From NCBI GenBank assembly GCA_946623365.1, contig CAMORE010000062.1, forward strand, positions 1 through 11,550: 11,550 nucleotides of DNA, given 5' to 3'. Below, piece by piece: positions 1 to 7,435 of the stretch (its first letter is position 1; every line of letters starts with the position of its first letter). Both the position numbers and the translations under genes were made by a program. Origin of the DNA: an uncultured Acinetobacter sp. (GTDB taxonomy: Bacteria; Cyanobacteriota; Vampirovibrionia; Gastranaerophilales; Gastranaerophilaceae). The notes beneath the pieces are model-generated. The model was not told the DNA's origin. It was given only the letters and a program-made list of their open reading frames with translations, and did no database searches.

Positions 1-49
1 TACTTCTTTTCCTCTATTTACATCCGAAATAAAGAGAGGAAAAGAAGTA
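1..49. repeat. Perfect 15-bp inverted repeat at window edge
   Basis: Bases 1-15 and 35-49 are perfect reverse complements. After one mismatch (16 with 34) the stem continues for four more pairs (17-20 with 30-33), leaving a 9-nt loop. The stem may extend past the left edge of the window. The arms are purine/pyrimidine-skewed rather than GC-rich and no T-run follows directly on the plus strand. It could be a terminator of an upstream gene, most plausibly one reading leftward, or a small palindromic repeat. The inverted repeat is certain; its role is not. Confidence 0.6.
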
Positions 50-56
50 CATAAAG

Positions 57-85
57 TATGCAAAAAAATATATTTTTGTTGCATA
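57..85. other. AT-rich hairpin upstream of clpC
   Basis: Bases 57-63 and 79-85 are complementary (TATGCAA/TTGCATA). The stem continues through one mismatch into an A-run/T-run pairing around a short TATA loop. It lies between the edge palindrome and the clpC promoter. It could help end upstream transcription or be part of an AT-rich regulatory region. No protein-binding motif is recognised. Confidence 0.35.
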
Positions 86-156
86 TTATCATGCATAATA
101 GTATCTTTTAAAAAAATTTTTTAATTGGAAAAAATATAATTCTATTATTAATCCTC

Positions 157-185
157 TTGAATTTTTCAGGTATATTTAGTAGAAT
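157..185 (+). promoter_or_regulatory. Sigma-70-type promoter of clpC
   Basis: TTGAAT at 157-162 and TAGAAT at 180-185 are separated by exactly 17 bp, giving a good housekeeping promoter about 40 bp before the clpC start. No CIRCE element and no CtsR-like direct repeat is visible, so heat-shock control as in Firmicutes clpC is not supported by the sequence. Confidence 0.6.
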
Positions 186-226
186 TATCATAGAAATACG
201 TATTTTAAAGAAGAGGTAATTTATTA

Positions 227-2740
227 ATGTTCGAACGTTTTACAGAAAAAGCGATTAAAGTCATTATGCTTGCGCAAGAGGAAGCCAGAAGGCTTGGTCA
301 TAACTTTGTCGGTACCGAGCAGGTTCTGCTTGGTCTTATCGGTGAAGGAACAGGAATTGCTGCAAAAACACTGAAATCTATGGGTGTTAACCTTAAAGAT
401 GCCAGAATTGAGGTAGAAAAGATTATTGGCAGAGGTTCCGGTTTTGTGGCAGTAGAAATTCCGTTTACTCCAAGAGCAAAGAGAGTGCTTGAGCTTTCGT
501 GGGATGAAGCCAGACAACTTGGTCACAATTATATCGGAACAGAGCACCTTCTTCTCGGTTTAATCAGAGAGGGTGAAGGTGTTGCAGCCAGAGTTCTTGA
601 AAATCTCGGTGTTGACTTAAACAAAGTCAGAAGTAATGTAGTTAAGATGCTCGGTGATTCTAAACCGACAGCAGGCGCAGGAGCAGGAAGCGGAAGCGGA
701 TCTTCTTCATCTTCTTCGGCAAGCAAGGTTAAGACTCCAAGTCTTGATGAGTACGGCACAGATTTAACACTTGCGGCATCAGAAATGAGATTAGACCCTG
801 TTGTCGGAAGAGAAAAAGAGATTGAACGTGTTATACAAATTCTTGCAAGAAGAACTAAAAATAACCCTGTTCTTTTAGGTGAACCCGGTGTTGGTAAAAC
901 TGCAGTAGCGGAAGGTCTTGCAATAAGAATTGTAAATAACGAAGTTCCTGACATTTTGGAAGACAAAAAAATCATACAGCTTGATATGGGCTTATTGATT
1001 GCAGGTACAAAATACAGAGGCGAATTTGAGGAACGTCTTAAAAAGATTATGGACGAAATCAGACAAGCAGGAAATGTAATTCTTGTTATCGATGAAATGC
1101 ATACTCTTATCGGTGCAGGTGCGGCAGAAGGCGCAATTGATGCGGCTAATATTCTTAAACCGGCTCTGTCAAGAGGCGAACTTCAAGTTATCGGCGCTAC
1201 TACATCTGATGAATACAGAAAATACGTCGAAAAAGATTCTGCTCTTGAAAGACGTTTCCAACCTGTAATTATTGAAGAACCTACTATTGATGAAACTATT
1301 GAAATAATCAGAGGCTTAAAATCTAAATATGAAGAGCATCATAATTTGAATATATCTGATGAAGCGATAATTGCGGCAACAAAATTGTCAAGCAAATATA
1401 TCAACGACAGATTCCTGCCTGATAAAGCCATTGACGTTATCGATGAAGCTTCTTCAAAAGTGCGTTTGAAAGTTTGTACACTTTCTCCTGAAGGAAAAGA
1501 ACTTGATAAAGAACTGAAAGCTATTATTAAAGAAAAAGAAGAAGCAATCAGAAATCAAGAGTTTGAAAGAGCATCAGCACTTCGTGATGATGAAGCAAAC
1601 ATGAAAGACAAAATCAGAGAAGTTTCGGAAGAATGGCGCAGACAAAATGATGCAAATAAACCTACTGTAACAGAAGATGATGTTGCACAGGTTATAGCAA
1701 CAATGACAGGTGTTCCTGTTACCAAGTTAACGGAAGGCGAATCAGAAAGATTGATGAGGTTGGAAGAAACTCTCCATAATCGTGTAATCGGTCAGTCTGA
1801 TGCGGTTGTTGCAATATCTAAAGCTATAAGACGCGCTCGTGTAGGTTTAAAATCACCAAACAGACCAATAGGAAGTTTTATTTTCTCTGGTCCGACGGGT
1901 GTAGGTAAAACAGAGCTTGCAAAAGCGCTTGCGGAAGCAGTATTCGGAAGTGAAGATAATATGATTCGTGTAGATATGTCAGAATTTATGGAAAAACATT
2001 CTACTGCAAAACTTATCGGTTCTCCTCCGGGATACGTTGGTTATGATGATGGCGGTCATATGTCAGAGCTTGTCAGAAAGAAACCTTATTCAGTTATTCT
2101 TTTTGATGAAATTGAGAAGGCTCACCCTGATGTATTTAACATCCTTCTTCAAATACTTGATGACGGACGTTTAACTGATGCTAAGGGTAAACATATCAAC
2201 TTTAAGAATACAATCATAATTATGACATCAAACGTTGGTGCAAGCATGATTACCACTCAAGGTAAATTGGGCTTCTCTGCTTCATCCGATGACGCTAAGA
2301 AGGATAAATACGAAAAACTAAAAGATACTGTTAATGAAGAACTTAAGAAGGCATTTAGACCTGAGTTCTTGAACCGTATTGATGACATTATTGTGTTCTC
2401 ACACTTGAGCAAGGAAGAAATCAGACAAATCGTTGACTTAATGATGAAAGATTTATTTAAGAGATTATCCGAAAGGGAACTTTCTATTGAGGTCACTGAT
2501 GAAGTTAAGGATTATCTTGCAAAAGACGGTTATAATGAAGCATACGGCGCAAGACCGCTTCGCAGACTTATTCAAAGAAAAATTGAGGATCAGCTTGCAG
2601 AAGAGATTTTGGGTAATGCTTATCAACCGGGAGATACTATTCTGTTAAAGCTTGATAGTTCAGAAGGTGAAGGCAAGGAAAAACTTGTTTTCGAAAGAAA
2701 AGAAGGTCACTCTCAAGAACAGCCTGTTGAAATGGCGTGA
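227..2740 (+). CDS. clpC: ATP-dependent Clp protease ATP-binding subunit ClpC
   Basis: This is a cytosolic AAA+ unfoldase that threads substrates into the ClpP peptidase. The 837 residues show all ClpC parts in order. Two Clp_N repeats come first, each with a 'GHN(F/Y)(V/I)GTE' core, over about residues 1-145. A Gly/Ser-rich linker follows (about 150-167). NBD1 has Walker A GEPGVGKT (218-225) and a Walker B ending DEMHTL. A UVR/M-type coiled coil spans about 426-463. NBD2 has Walker A GPTGVGKT (555-562) and Walker B VILFDE (623-628). An LGF tripeptide (681-683) sits where the ClpP-docking loop is expected, and a small C-terminal domain ends the protein. The UVR segment and double N-domain separate ClpC from ClpA and ClpB. 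The N-domain resembles cyanobacterial/plastid ClpC. The ATG is preceded by AGAGGT nine bases upstream. Length is usual for the family. The six-serine run in the linker is unusual but unlikely to matter. ClpP and ClpS are not in the window. Confidence 0.97.
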   Translation: MFERFTEKAIKVIMLAQEEARRLGHNFVGTEQVLLGLIGEGTGIAAKTLKSMGVNLKDARIEVEKIIGRGSGFVAVEIPFTPRAKRVLELSWDEARQLGHNYIGTEHLLLGLIREGEGVAARVLENLGVDLNKVRSNVVKMLGDSKPTAGAGAGSGSGSSSSSSASKVKTPSLDEYGTDLTLAASEMRLDPVVGREKEIERVIQILARRTKNNPVLLGEPGVGKTAVAEGLAIRIVNNEVPDILEDKKIIQLDMGLLIAGTKYRGEFEERLKKIMDEIRQAGNVILVIDEMHTLIGAGAAEGAIDAANILKPALSRGELQVIGATTSDEYRKYVEKDSALERRFQPVIIEEPTIDETIEIIRGLKSKYEEHHNLNISDEAIIAATKLSSKYINDRFLPDKAIDVIDEASSKVRLKVCTLSPEGKELDKELKAIIKEKEEAIRNQEFERASALRDDEANMKDKIREVSEEWRRQNDANKPTVTEDDVAQVIATMTGVPVTKLTEGESERLMRLEETLHNRVIGQSDAVVAISKAIRRARVGLKSPNRPIGSFIFSGPTGVGKTELAKALAEAVFGSEDNMIRVDMSEFMEKHSTAKLIGSPPGYVGYDDGGHMSELVRKKPYSVILFDEIEKAHPDVFNILLQILDDGRLTDAKGKHINFKNTIIIMTSNVGASMITTQGKLGFSASSDDAKKDKYEKLKDTVNEELKKAFRPEFLNRIDDIIVFSHLSKEEIRQIVDLMMKDLFKRLSERELSIEVTDEVKDYLAKDGYNEAYGARPLRRLIQRKIEDQLAEEILGNAYQPGDTILLKLDSSEGEGKEKLVFERKEGHSQEQPVEMA

Positions 2741-2749
2741 AACAATTTT

Positions 2750-2769
2750 TGGTGCGAATAATTGCACCA
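2750..2769 (+). other. Small hairpin just after clpC
   Basis: TGGTGC (2750-2755) pairs with GCACCA (2764-2769) around an 8-nt AT-rich loop, ten bases after the clpC stop. No T-run follows, so it is probably a 3'-end stabilising hairpin or an accessory to the terminator just downstream. Confidence 0.4.
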
Positions 2770-2784
2770 TACGTTAATATTTAT

Positions 2785-2835
2785 AAAGCGTTTAACCTTG
2801 AATATGCAAATTTTTGGTTGAACGCTTTTTATTTT
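2785..2835 (+). terminator. Rho-independent terminator of clpC
   Basis: Bases 2785-2797 pair with 2816-2828: 13 bp with one G-T wobble around an 18-nt loop. The 3' arm runs straight into a T-rich tail (TTTTTATTTT). Position and form fit an intrinsic terminator for clpC. Confidence 0.8.
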
Positions 2836-2859
2836 GACAATGTGGACTTTCTATAATTT

Positions 2860-2897
2860 AAAAACCGGTGTTTTTTTGTTAAAAAACACCGGTTTTT
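2860..2897. terminator. Strong bidirectional terminator hairpin
   Basis: A perfect 17-bp stem (2860-2876 with 2881-2897) closes a 4-nt loop. The core ACCGGTGT is flanked by A and T runs on both sides, so it can act in either direction. On the minus strand it lies 18 bases past the stop of the beta-barrel remnant, which suggests it was that gene's own terminator. On the plus strand it backs up the clpC terminator. Confidence 0.8.
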
Positions 2898-2915
2898 TAA
2901 AATGATTTTTTTTAT

Positions 2916-3074
2916 TTAAAATGTAAATCTAATTCCAACTTCTCCGGCAGATTTATTTCCAAGATAAGATGCGTTACCGAACAATTGAGTATTACCTTTT
3001 TGATCTAAATTATACTCACCCATAGCGTAAGCACCGGCTACAAGTTGACTTGACGTTTTTTTTGTGTGTAACAT
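2916..3074 (-). pseudogene. C-terminal remnant of an outer-membrane beta-barrel protein
   Basis: On the minus strand, a frame open from beyond 3074 down to the TAA at 2916-2918 encodes a C-terminal segment starting about SQLVAGAYAMGEY and ending GEVGIRFTF-stop. Alternating hydrophobic/polar residues, Gly and aromatic content, and a terminal Phe preceded by hydrophobic residues at alternate positions are the classic signature of the last strands of porin or autotransporter-type barrels, where the terminal Phe is the BAM recognition signal. Only about 43 residues look barrel-like, far too few for a barrel. An ATG at 3072-3074 would give 52 residues with no signal peptide. I read it as the 3' stump of a gene whose 5' part was deleted or replaced by the neighbouring regulator gene. 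A strong hairpin follows its stop, as expected for an original gene end. The family is not identified. Confidence 0.6.
3045..3074 (+). promoter_or_regulatory. Possible promoter of the HTH gene
   Basis: TTGACT (3045-3050) and TAACAT (3069-3074) are 18 bp apart, 35 bases before the HTH start codon. The -35 is strong, the -10 moderate. It lies over the broken end of the beta-barrel remnant. A 6-bp inverted repeat with a 7-nt loop (3075-3080 with 3088-3093) sits just downstream, where a self-acting regulator could bind. Confidence 0.4.
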
Positions 3075-3108
3075 CTTCTTTATATTTAAGAAGTTAAGGT
3101 TGTAAAAT

Positions 3109-3432
3109 ATGGGTATAAAAAAAGAATTGGGTAAAAAAATTAAACAATATCGTATTTCTCAAGGATTCACGCAAGAACGATTATCAGAACTAATTGATAT
3201 ATCTCAAAAAGCGTTAAGTAGTATTGAAGTAGGGGACAATTTTGTTTCTGCTGACACGTTTGATAAAATTCTTTCTGCTCTGGATATAACATCAGAAGAA
3301 CTCTTTGCCACCAATGATGTCAAAGCTCCGGAAGAGTTGATGAAAATGATTAACCAAAACCTTGCAAAAATTAACAAAGATTCAACTAAATTGGAAATAA
3401 TATATAACTTAACAAAAAGCTTGATAAAGTAG
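3109..3432 (+). CDS. XRE-family helix-turn-helix regulator
   Basis: This is a 107-residue protein with a Cro/C1-type HTH over about residues 7-60. 'FTQERLSELIDIS' forms the first helices of the HTH and 'KALSSIEVGDNFVSADTF' covers the recognition helix and following turn. The HTH_3 pattern closes with 'ILSALDITSEELF'. The remaining ~40 residues are charged and helical and could dimerise; no enzymatic or metal-binding domain is present. The ATG has AAGG nine bases upstream. The gene stands alone: it follows terminators and the beta-barrel remnant, and it converges on pilT with only 12 bases between stops. Such small XRE proteins are often phage- or island-derived or partners in toxin-antitoxin pairs, but no toxin gene is adjacent. 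Target and signal are unknown. Confidence 0.85.
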   Translation: MGIKKELGKKIKQYRISQGFTQERLSELIDISQKALSSIEVGDNFVSADTFDKILSALDITSEELFATNDVKAPEELMKMINQNLAKINKDSTKLEIIYNLTKSLIK

Positions 3433-3455
3433 AGAATTCATACGTTATGAATTCT
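3433..3455. terminator. Palindrome between convergent HTH and pilT genes
   Basis: AGAATTCATA (3433-3442) is perfectly complementary to TATGAATTCT (3446-3455) with a 3-nt loop. It starts on the base after the HTH stop and contains the last codons and stop of pilT, so both transcripts carry it at their 3' ends. There is no T-run on either side, so classical intrinsic termination is weak. It may instead be a 3'-end stabilising hairpin or a protein-binding site. Confidence 0.5.
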
Positions 3456-4515
3456 GTAAACCACGTTTGAATTCTTCAGGACGGCTTGAACGTGATAAAG
3501 CATCTTCAAGAGTAACTTTTTTCTTAATATATAAATCTCTTAGTGCCATCTCTAATGTTTGCATACCAAAACCGGAGTTTGTTTGCATAGTAGAATATAT
3601 TTGTGCTGCTTTTGCTTCACGAATCAAGTTCGCAATAGCAGGGATAACTAACATAACTTCTTGCGCCATAACTCTGCCGCTCTTAGTACCATCAGCCTGC
3701 AAAAGCGGTAATAATGTTTGAGAGAATACCGCAACTAAAGAGTTTGACAATTGAACACGCACCTGTTGCTGCTGTCCTTCAGGGAAAACGTCAATAATAC
3801 GGTCAATAGTCTGAGAAGCAGAAGAAGTGTGCAAAGTACCGAACACTAAGTGACCTGTTTCAGCAGCAGTCAATGCCAGTCTAATTGTATCCAAATCTCT
3901 CATTTCACCAACCAGAATAATATCAGGGTCTTCACGAAGAGCTGATTTAAGAGCGTTAGCAAAGCTTCTTGTGTCTTGTCCTAATTCTCTTTGGTGAATA
4001 ATAGAGCGCTTTGACGGATGAATAAATTCAATAGGGTCTTCAATTGTTAAAATATGTTCAGATCTTGTTTCGTTGATATAATTTATCATTGCAGCAAGTG
4101 TTGTTGACTTACCGGAACCTGTAGGACCTGTTACAAGAACTAATCCTCTAGGTTTTTCCGCAATTTTTCTTACTGTCTCAGATAAACCTAACTCTTTAAA
4201 ATCAGGAATTCTTGATGAGATTACACGAAAAGCTGCCGCATAATTTCCTCTATCTTTATATATATTTACACGAAAACGGCTCAAACCTTGTATACCATAT
4301 GAAAAGTCAAGCTCCCAATCTTGTTCTAACTTACGTCTCTGTTCCTTGTTTAACATAGGAAATAATAATAATTCAACTTCCTCGGGCTTCAAAGCCGGAA
4401 CATCCATTCTTTGCAAATTACCGTCTATACGAACTACCGGAGGTAAACCGGCTGATATATGTAAATCGGAACCACGTTGTTTAACTACTACTTCCAAATA
4501 CTTTTCAATAAGCAT
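3445..4515 (-). CDS. pilT: Type IV pilus retraction ATPase PilT
   Basis: This is a hexameric cytoplasmic motor that depolymerises type IV pili for twitching motility. The 356 residues carry a PAS-like N-terminal domain with 'GSDLHISAGLPP' (15-26), then the RecA-like core. Walker A is GPTGSGKST (130-138), followed by an Asp box (ILTIEDPIEF, 155-164). Walker B is DIILVGEMRD (198-207) with catalytic Glu204, and the His box is GHLVFGTLHT (221-230). AIANLIRE (293-300) matches the PilT-specific AIRNLIRE retraction motif with one substitution and separates it from PilB/GspE extension ATPases. Length and C-terminus fit PilT. The ATG has AAGGA nine bases upstream. It has its own promoter right after the gltA stop. 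No other pilus gene is nearby, which is common for pilT. Confidence 0.96.
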   Translation of the reverse strand: MLIEKYLEVVVKQRGSDLHISAGLPPVVRIDGNLQRMDVPALKPEEVELLLFPMLNKEQRRKLEQDWELDFSYGIQGLSRFRVNIYKDRGNYAAAFRVISSRIPDFKELGLSETVRKIAEKPRGLVLVTGPTGSGKSTTLAAMINYINETRSEHILTIEDPIEFIHPSKRSIIHQRELGQDTRSFANALKSALREDPDIILVGEMRDLDTIRLALTAAETGHLVFGTLHTSSASQTIDRIIDVFPEGQQQQVRVQLSNSLVAVFSQTLLPLLQADGTKSGRVMAQEVMLVIPAIANLIREAKAAQIYSTMQTNSGFGMQTLEMALRDLYIKKKVTLEDALSRSSRPEEFKRGLQNS

Positions 4516-4555
4516 TCTTATTTGTCCTTATAACTAGCACTCTTCTATAACAAGA

Positions 4556-4584
4556 ATTTTATCATGTAATAATATTTTTGTAAA
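4556..4584 (-). promoter_or_regulatory. Extended -10 promoter of pilT
   Basis: Read on the minus strand, TTTACA (4579-4584) is 17 bp from TAAAAT (4556-4561). A TG dinucleotide sits one base before the -10, making it an extended -10 promoter. It starts five bases outside the gltA stop and ends 40 bases before the pilT ATG, so pilT can be transcribed independently of the operon upstream. Confidence 0.65.
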
Positions 4585-4588
4585 TAAT

Positions 4589-5956
4589 TTAAATATTCGT
4601 TAAATATTCATTTATTGCTTTTGCAGCTCTTTTGCCTGCCCCCATTGCATTAATTGCGTTAGATTCCCCAACAGGTGCTACATCGCCTCCTGCGTAGATT
4701 GCAGAAATTGATGTTTCTCTTGTTTCCGGATTAACTGTAAAATAGCCTTTTTTGTCCATTTCAAAATTAAAACCATCCATTGCAGCTGATTTTTGAATAA
4801 TAGGATTTGGTCCGGTTCCCAGTGCTACGATTACTGTATCAACGTCTAAATCTATATATTTTCCGGTACCAATCGGCGAACGCCTGCCTGATGAATCAGG
4901 TTCTCCAAGTTCCATTATCTCAAATTGCATGCCATTAACATATCCTTCTTTATCATATATCTGTTTTGGAGCACGCAAAAATACAAATTGTACCCCTTCT
5001 TCTTTAGCATGCCTTATCTCTTCCAAACGGGCAGGAAGTTCTGCCTCTGTTCTTCTATATACAATGAATACTTTTTGAAATCCAACTCTAACAGCTGTTC
5101 TAGCTGCATCCATTGCTACGTTTCCTCCACCGATTACTGCAACTGACTTTCCGACTCTTAAAGGCGTTGCTGTTGTTTCGTCGTTTGCTTGCATCAGATT
5201 TACTCTTGTTAAAAATTCATTTGCCGAAAAAACTCCGTTTAAGTTTTCTCCCGGAATATTCATCATCTTGGGTAAACCTGCTCCGGAACATATAAATATT
5301 GCATCAAACCCATCTTCTTGAAGCTGTTTTAATGTAATTGACTTTCCTACTATTACGTTCTTTTCAAATTTTACTCCCATTTTTTTCAAATTTTCCAGTT
5401 CTCTGTCAAGAACTTTTCTTGGAAGTCTGAATGGAGGTATTCCATATCTTAATACTCCGCCAAATTTATGCAATGCCTCAAAAACAGTAACATCATGACC
5501 TGCTTTTCGTAAATCGGAAGCCGCAGTTATACCTGCGCACCCCGAACCTACAATTGCAACTTTTTTCCCGCTCGGAACAATCTCTGTGTCTTTAGGTGCG
5601 GTATTGTCTCCTACATATCTCTCTAATGCGCCGATTGCAACCGCTTCTCCTTTAATACCAAGTACGCACTTTCCTTCACATTGCCTTTCTTGCGGACAAA
5701 CTCTTCCGCAGACAGAAGGAAGCATGCTCGTCTCCCTGATTATATCACCTGCATCATTTAACCTGTCTTCTTTCAATGCTTTTATAAAATCAGGAATCCG
5801 AATGTTGACAGGACAACCCTGCACACATCTCGGATTCTTACAATTCAAACATCTTGCTGCTTCAAGCCTAACCTGTTCTTCTGTTAGATTATCTTCAACA
5901 GCATCAAAATTATGTCGACGCTCAATTGCATCTTGCTCTACCGGTCTTTGACGCAC
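4589..5956 (-). CDS. gltA: NADPH-dependent glutamate synthase small subunit / NfnB-like oxidoreductase
   Basis: This flavin/iron-sulfur protein moves electrons from NAD(P)H, classically to the glutamate synthase large subunit. The 455 residues show an N-terminal two-cluster Cys domain (C36, C39, C44, C48 and C83, C87, C93, C97). An FAD-binding fold follows, with VAIVGSGCAG (133-142). Next is an NADPH-binding fold with VAVIGGGNVA (272-281) and 'VYRRTEAELPAR', where the paired Arg suits the NADP phosphate. The terminal FAD motif is YAGGDV (421-426). Length and layout match the stand-alone 'homotetrameric' GltA/GltD-like family, which overlaps with NfnB, the large subunit of the bifurcating NADH-ferredoxin:NADP oxidoreductase. 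Neither a glutamate synthase large subunit nor NfnA is present, so the partner is undecided. The start is GTG, supported by AGAGGAGAG just upstream and the absence of an in-frame ATG. It follows accC by 23 bases, so the two are probably co-transcribed. Confidence 0.88.
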   Translation of the reverse strand: MRQRPVEQDAIERRHNFDAVEDNLTEEQVRLEAARCLNCKNPRCVQGCPVNIRIPDFIKALKEDRLNDAGDIIRETSMLPSVCGRVCPQERQCEGKCVLGIKGEAVAIGALERYVGDNTAPKDTEIVPSGKKVAIVGSGCAGITAASDLRKAGHDVTVFEALHKFGGVLRYGIPPFRLPRKVLDRELENLKKMGVKFEKNVIVGKSITLKQLQEDGFDAIFICSGAGLPKMMNIPGENLNGVFSANEFLTRVNLMQANDETTATPLRVGKSVAVIGGGNVAMDAARTAVRVGFQKVFIVYRRTEAELPARLEEIRHAKEEGVQFVFLRAPKQIYDKEGYVNGMQFEIMELGEPDSSGRRSPIGTGKYIDLDVDTVIVALGTGPNPIIQKSAAMDGFNFEMDKKGYFTVNPETRETSISAIYAGGDVAPVGESNAINAMGAGKRAAKAINEYLTNI

Positions 5957-5979
5957 AATATCTCTCCTCTTAAAATGTT

Positions 5980-7332
5980 TTATTCATCTTTATTGCGTTT
6001 ATAAAACTCTTCTATAAAACCTGTATTGAAGTTACCGCTTTTAAATACTTCGTCTTCAATAAGTCTTTGATGAAATGGTATTGTTGTCTTTATGCCGGCA
6101 ACAACATATTCTTTCAAAGCTTGATACATTCTTCTTCTGGCTTGTTTTCTGTTTTCACCCCAGCAAATAAGTTTTCCAATCATTGAATCATAGTATGGCG
6201 GTATTGAATATCCCGGATATACATGTGAATCAACTCTAATTCCGAAGCCTCCCGGAGCCAAATATCCGTCGATTTTTCCTGGGCAAGGCATAAAATCATG
6301 TTCAGGATCTTCAGCATTTATACGACATTCTATAGCATGCCCTCTAAGTTTTACATCATCTTGCGTATAACCCAATTTCTCTCCGGATGCTACTAAAATC
6401 TGTTCTCTTACTATATCTATTTGAGAAATCATTTCAGTTACGCAGTGCTCAACTTGAACTCTTGTATTCATTTCCATAAAATACCATTTACCGTCATGGT
6501 CCAAAAGAAATTCACAAGTGCCGGCTCCTTCATAGTTTATAGCCTTAGCTGCTCTTACGGCTGCCGCTCCCATTTCTTTACGGGTTTCTTCATCAATTGC
6601 AGGAGATGGAGCCTCTTCCAATAGTTTTTGATGTCGTCTTTGAATAGAACAATCTCTTTCGCCTAAGTGAATAACATTTCCGAACGAATCACCCAGAATT
6701 TGAACTTCTATATGCCTTGGATTCTCCAAGAATTTTTCAGCATAAACGTCAGGGTTTCCAAAGAAATTTTCAGCTTCTTGCCGGCATAAATTAAAGTTTG
6801 ATTCTAATTCTTCATCCGCTCTGACAACTCTCATTCCTTTACCGCCTCCGCCTGCTGTAGCTTTCAGAATAATAGGATAGCCTACTTTATGAGCGAATTC
6901 CTGTACTTCTTTTGTAGTTTTTACAATTCCTGTTCCGGGGGTTACAGGTACATTATTTTCAATCATTGTTTTACGAGCAGTTGCTTTATCTCCCATTTTA
7001 CGCATAGCTTCTGCTGTAGGGCCGATAAATTTTATATTATACATATCACATATTTCAGCGAACTCTGCTCTCTCGGACAAAAATCCGTACCCCGGATGAA
7101 TGGCATCACAACCGGTCATTAAAGCTGTAGATATAATAGTCGGTATATTTAAATAACTTTGATTGCTCGGTGCAGGGCCTATACAATATGCATCCGTTGC
7201 CAGTCTGACATGCAAGGACTCCGCATCAGCTTGTGAATAAATTGCAACAGTCGGAATTCCCAACTCTCGACAAGCTCTTATAACCCTTACTGCTATTTCA
7301 CCTCGGTTTGCTATTAATACTCGTTTAAACAT
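5980..7332 (-). CDS. accC: Acetyl-CoA carboxylase, biotin carboxylase subunit AccC
   Basis: AccC carboxylates the biotin on AccB using ATP and bicarbonate, the first half of malonyl-CoA synthesis. From the chosen start the protein has 450 residues, as expected for AccC. The N-terminal domain opens with 'MFKRVLIANRGEIAVRVIRA'. The ATP-grasp domain contains the Gly-rich loop GGGGKGM (161-167), ERDCSIQRRHQK (225-236) and 'FMEMNTRVQVEH' (285-296). 'ECRINAEDP' (335-343) carries the catalytic Arg337. All key residues are intact. Two ATGs lie six bases apart. The first (7338) is only two bases from the GGAGG, too close, while the second (7332) has an 8-base gap and restores the usual 'MFKRVLIANRGE' beginning. 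The gene follows accB across an octamer inverted-repeat element that ends at this ribosome binding site. Confidence 0.96.
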   Translation of the reverse strand: MFKRVLIANRGEIAVRVIRACRELGIPTVAIYSQADAESLHVRLATDAYCIGPAPSNQSYLNIPTIISTALMTGCDAIHPGYGFLSERAEFAEICDMYNIKFIGPTAEAMRKMGDKATARKTMIENNVPVTPGTGIVKTTKEVQEFAHKVGYPIILKATAGGGGKGMRVVRADEELESNFNLCRQEAENFFGNPDVYAEKFLENPRHIEVQILGDSFGNVIHLGERDCSIQRRHQKLLEEAPSPAIDEETRKEMGAAAVRAAKAINYEGAGTCEFLLDHDGKWYFMEMNTRVQVEHCVTEMISQIDIVREQILVASGEKLGYTQDDVKLRGHAIECRINAEDPEHDFMPCPGKIDGYLAPGGFGIRVDSHVYPGYSIPPYYDSMIGKLICWGENRKQARRRMYQALKEYVVAGIKTTIPFHQRLIEDEVFKSGNFNTGFIEEFYKRNKDE

Positions 7333-7338
7333 TCTCAT

Positions 7339-7349
7339 CCCCTCCGGGG
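7339..7349 (-). promoter_or_regulatory. Hairpin covering the accC ribosome binding site
   Basis: In the transcript CCCC (7346-7349) can pair with GGGG (7339-7342) around GGA, burying the GGAGGGG Shine-Dalgarno of accC. The CCCC directly abuts the last octamer of the repeat element. Pairing is visible in the sequence; translational control is an inference. Confidence 0.4.
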
Positions 7350-7350
7350 A

Positions 7351-7435
7351 AGTGATTGAGTGATTGAGTGATAAAGCGATTAAGTGATTATAAAATCACT
7401 TGCTCACCGGTTCACTTGTTCACTTGCTCACCTCA
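7351..7435. repeat. Octamer inverted-repeat element between accB and accC
   Basis: Bases 7351-7390 are five in-register octamers of the form AGTGATTG/AGTGATTA (one reads AGCGATTA). Bases 7396-7435 are five octamers of the form TCACTTGC. The two blocks are complementary, separated by only five bases. In the transcript each AGTGA/GGTGA core can pair with TCACT/TCGCT, with three unpaired positions between cores, giving a long periodic stem capped by a perfect 8-bp hairpin. The last octamer includes the accB stop codon (7433-7435) and the other end touches the accC ribosome binding site, so the element fills the whole gap. A second element with the same design lies upstream of accB. Confidence 0.85.

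Noticed and set aside
60..226. CtsR or CIRCE heat-shock operator upstream of clpC
   Set aside because: Neither the CtsR tandem heptads nor the CIRCE inverted repeat is present. The hairpins there are AT-rich and of a different form.
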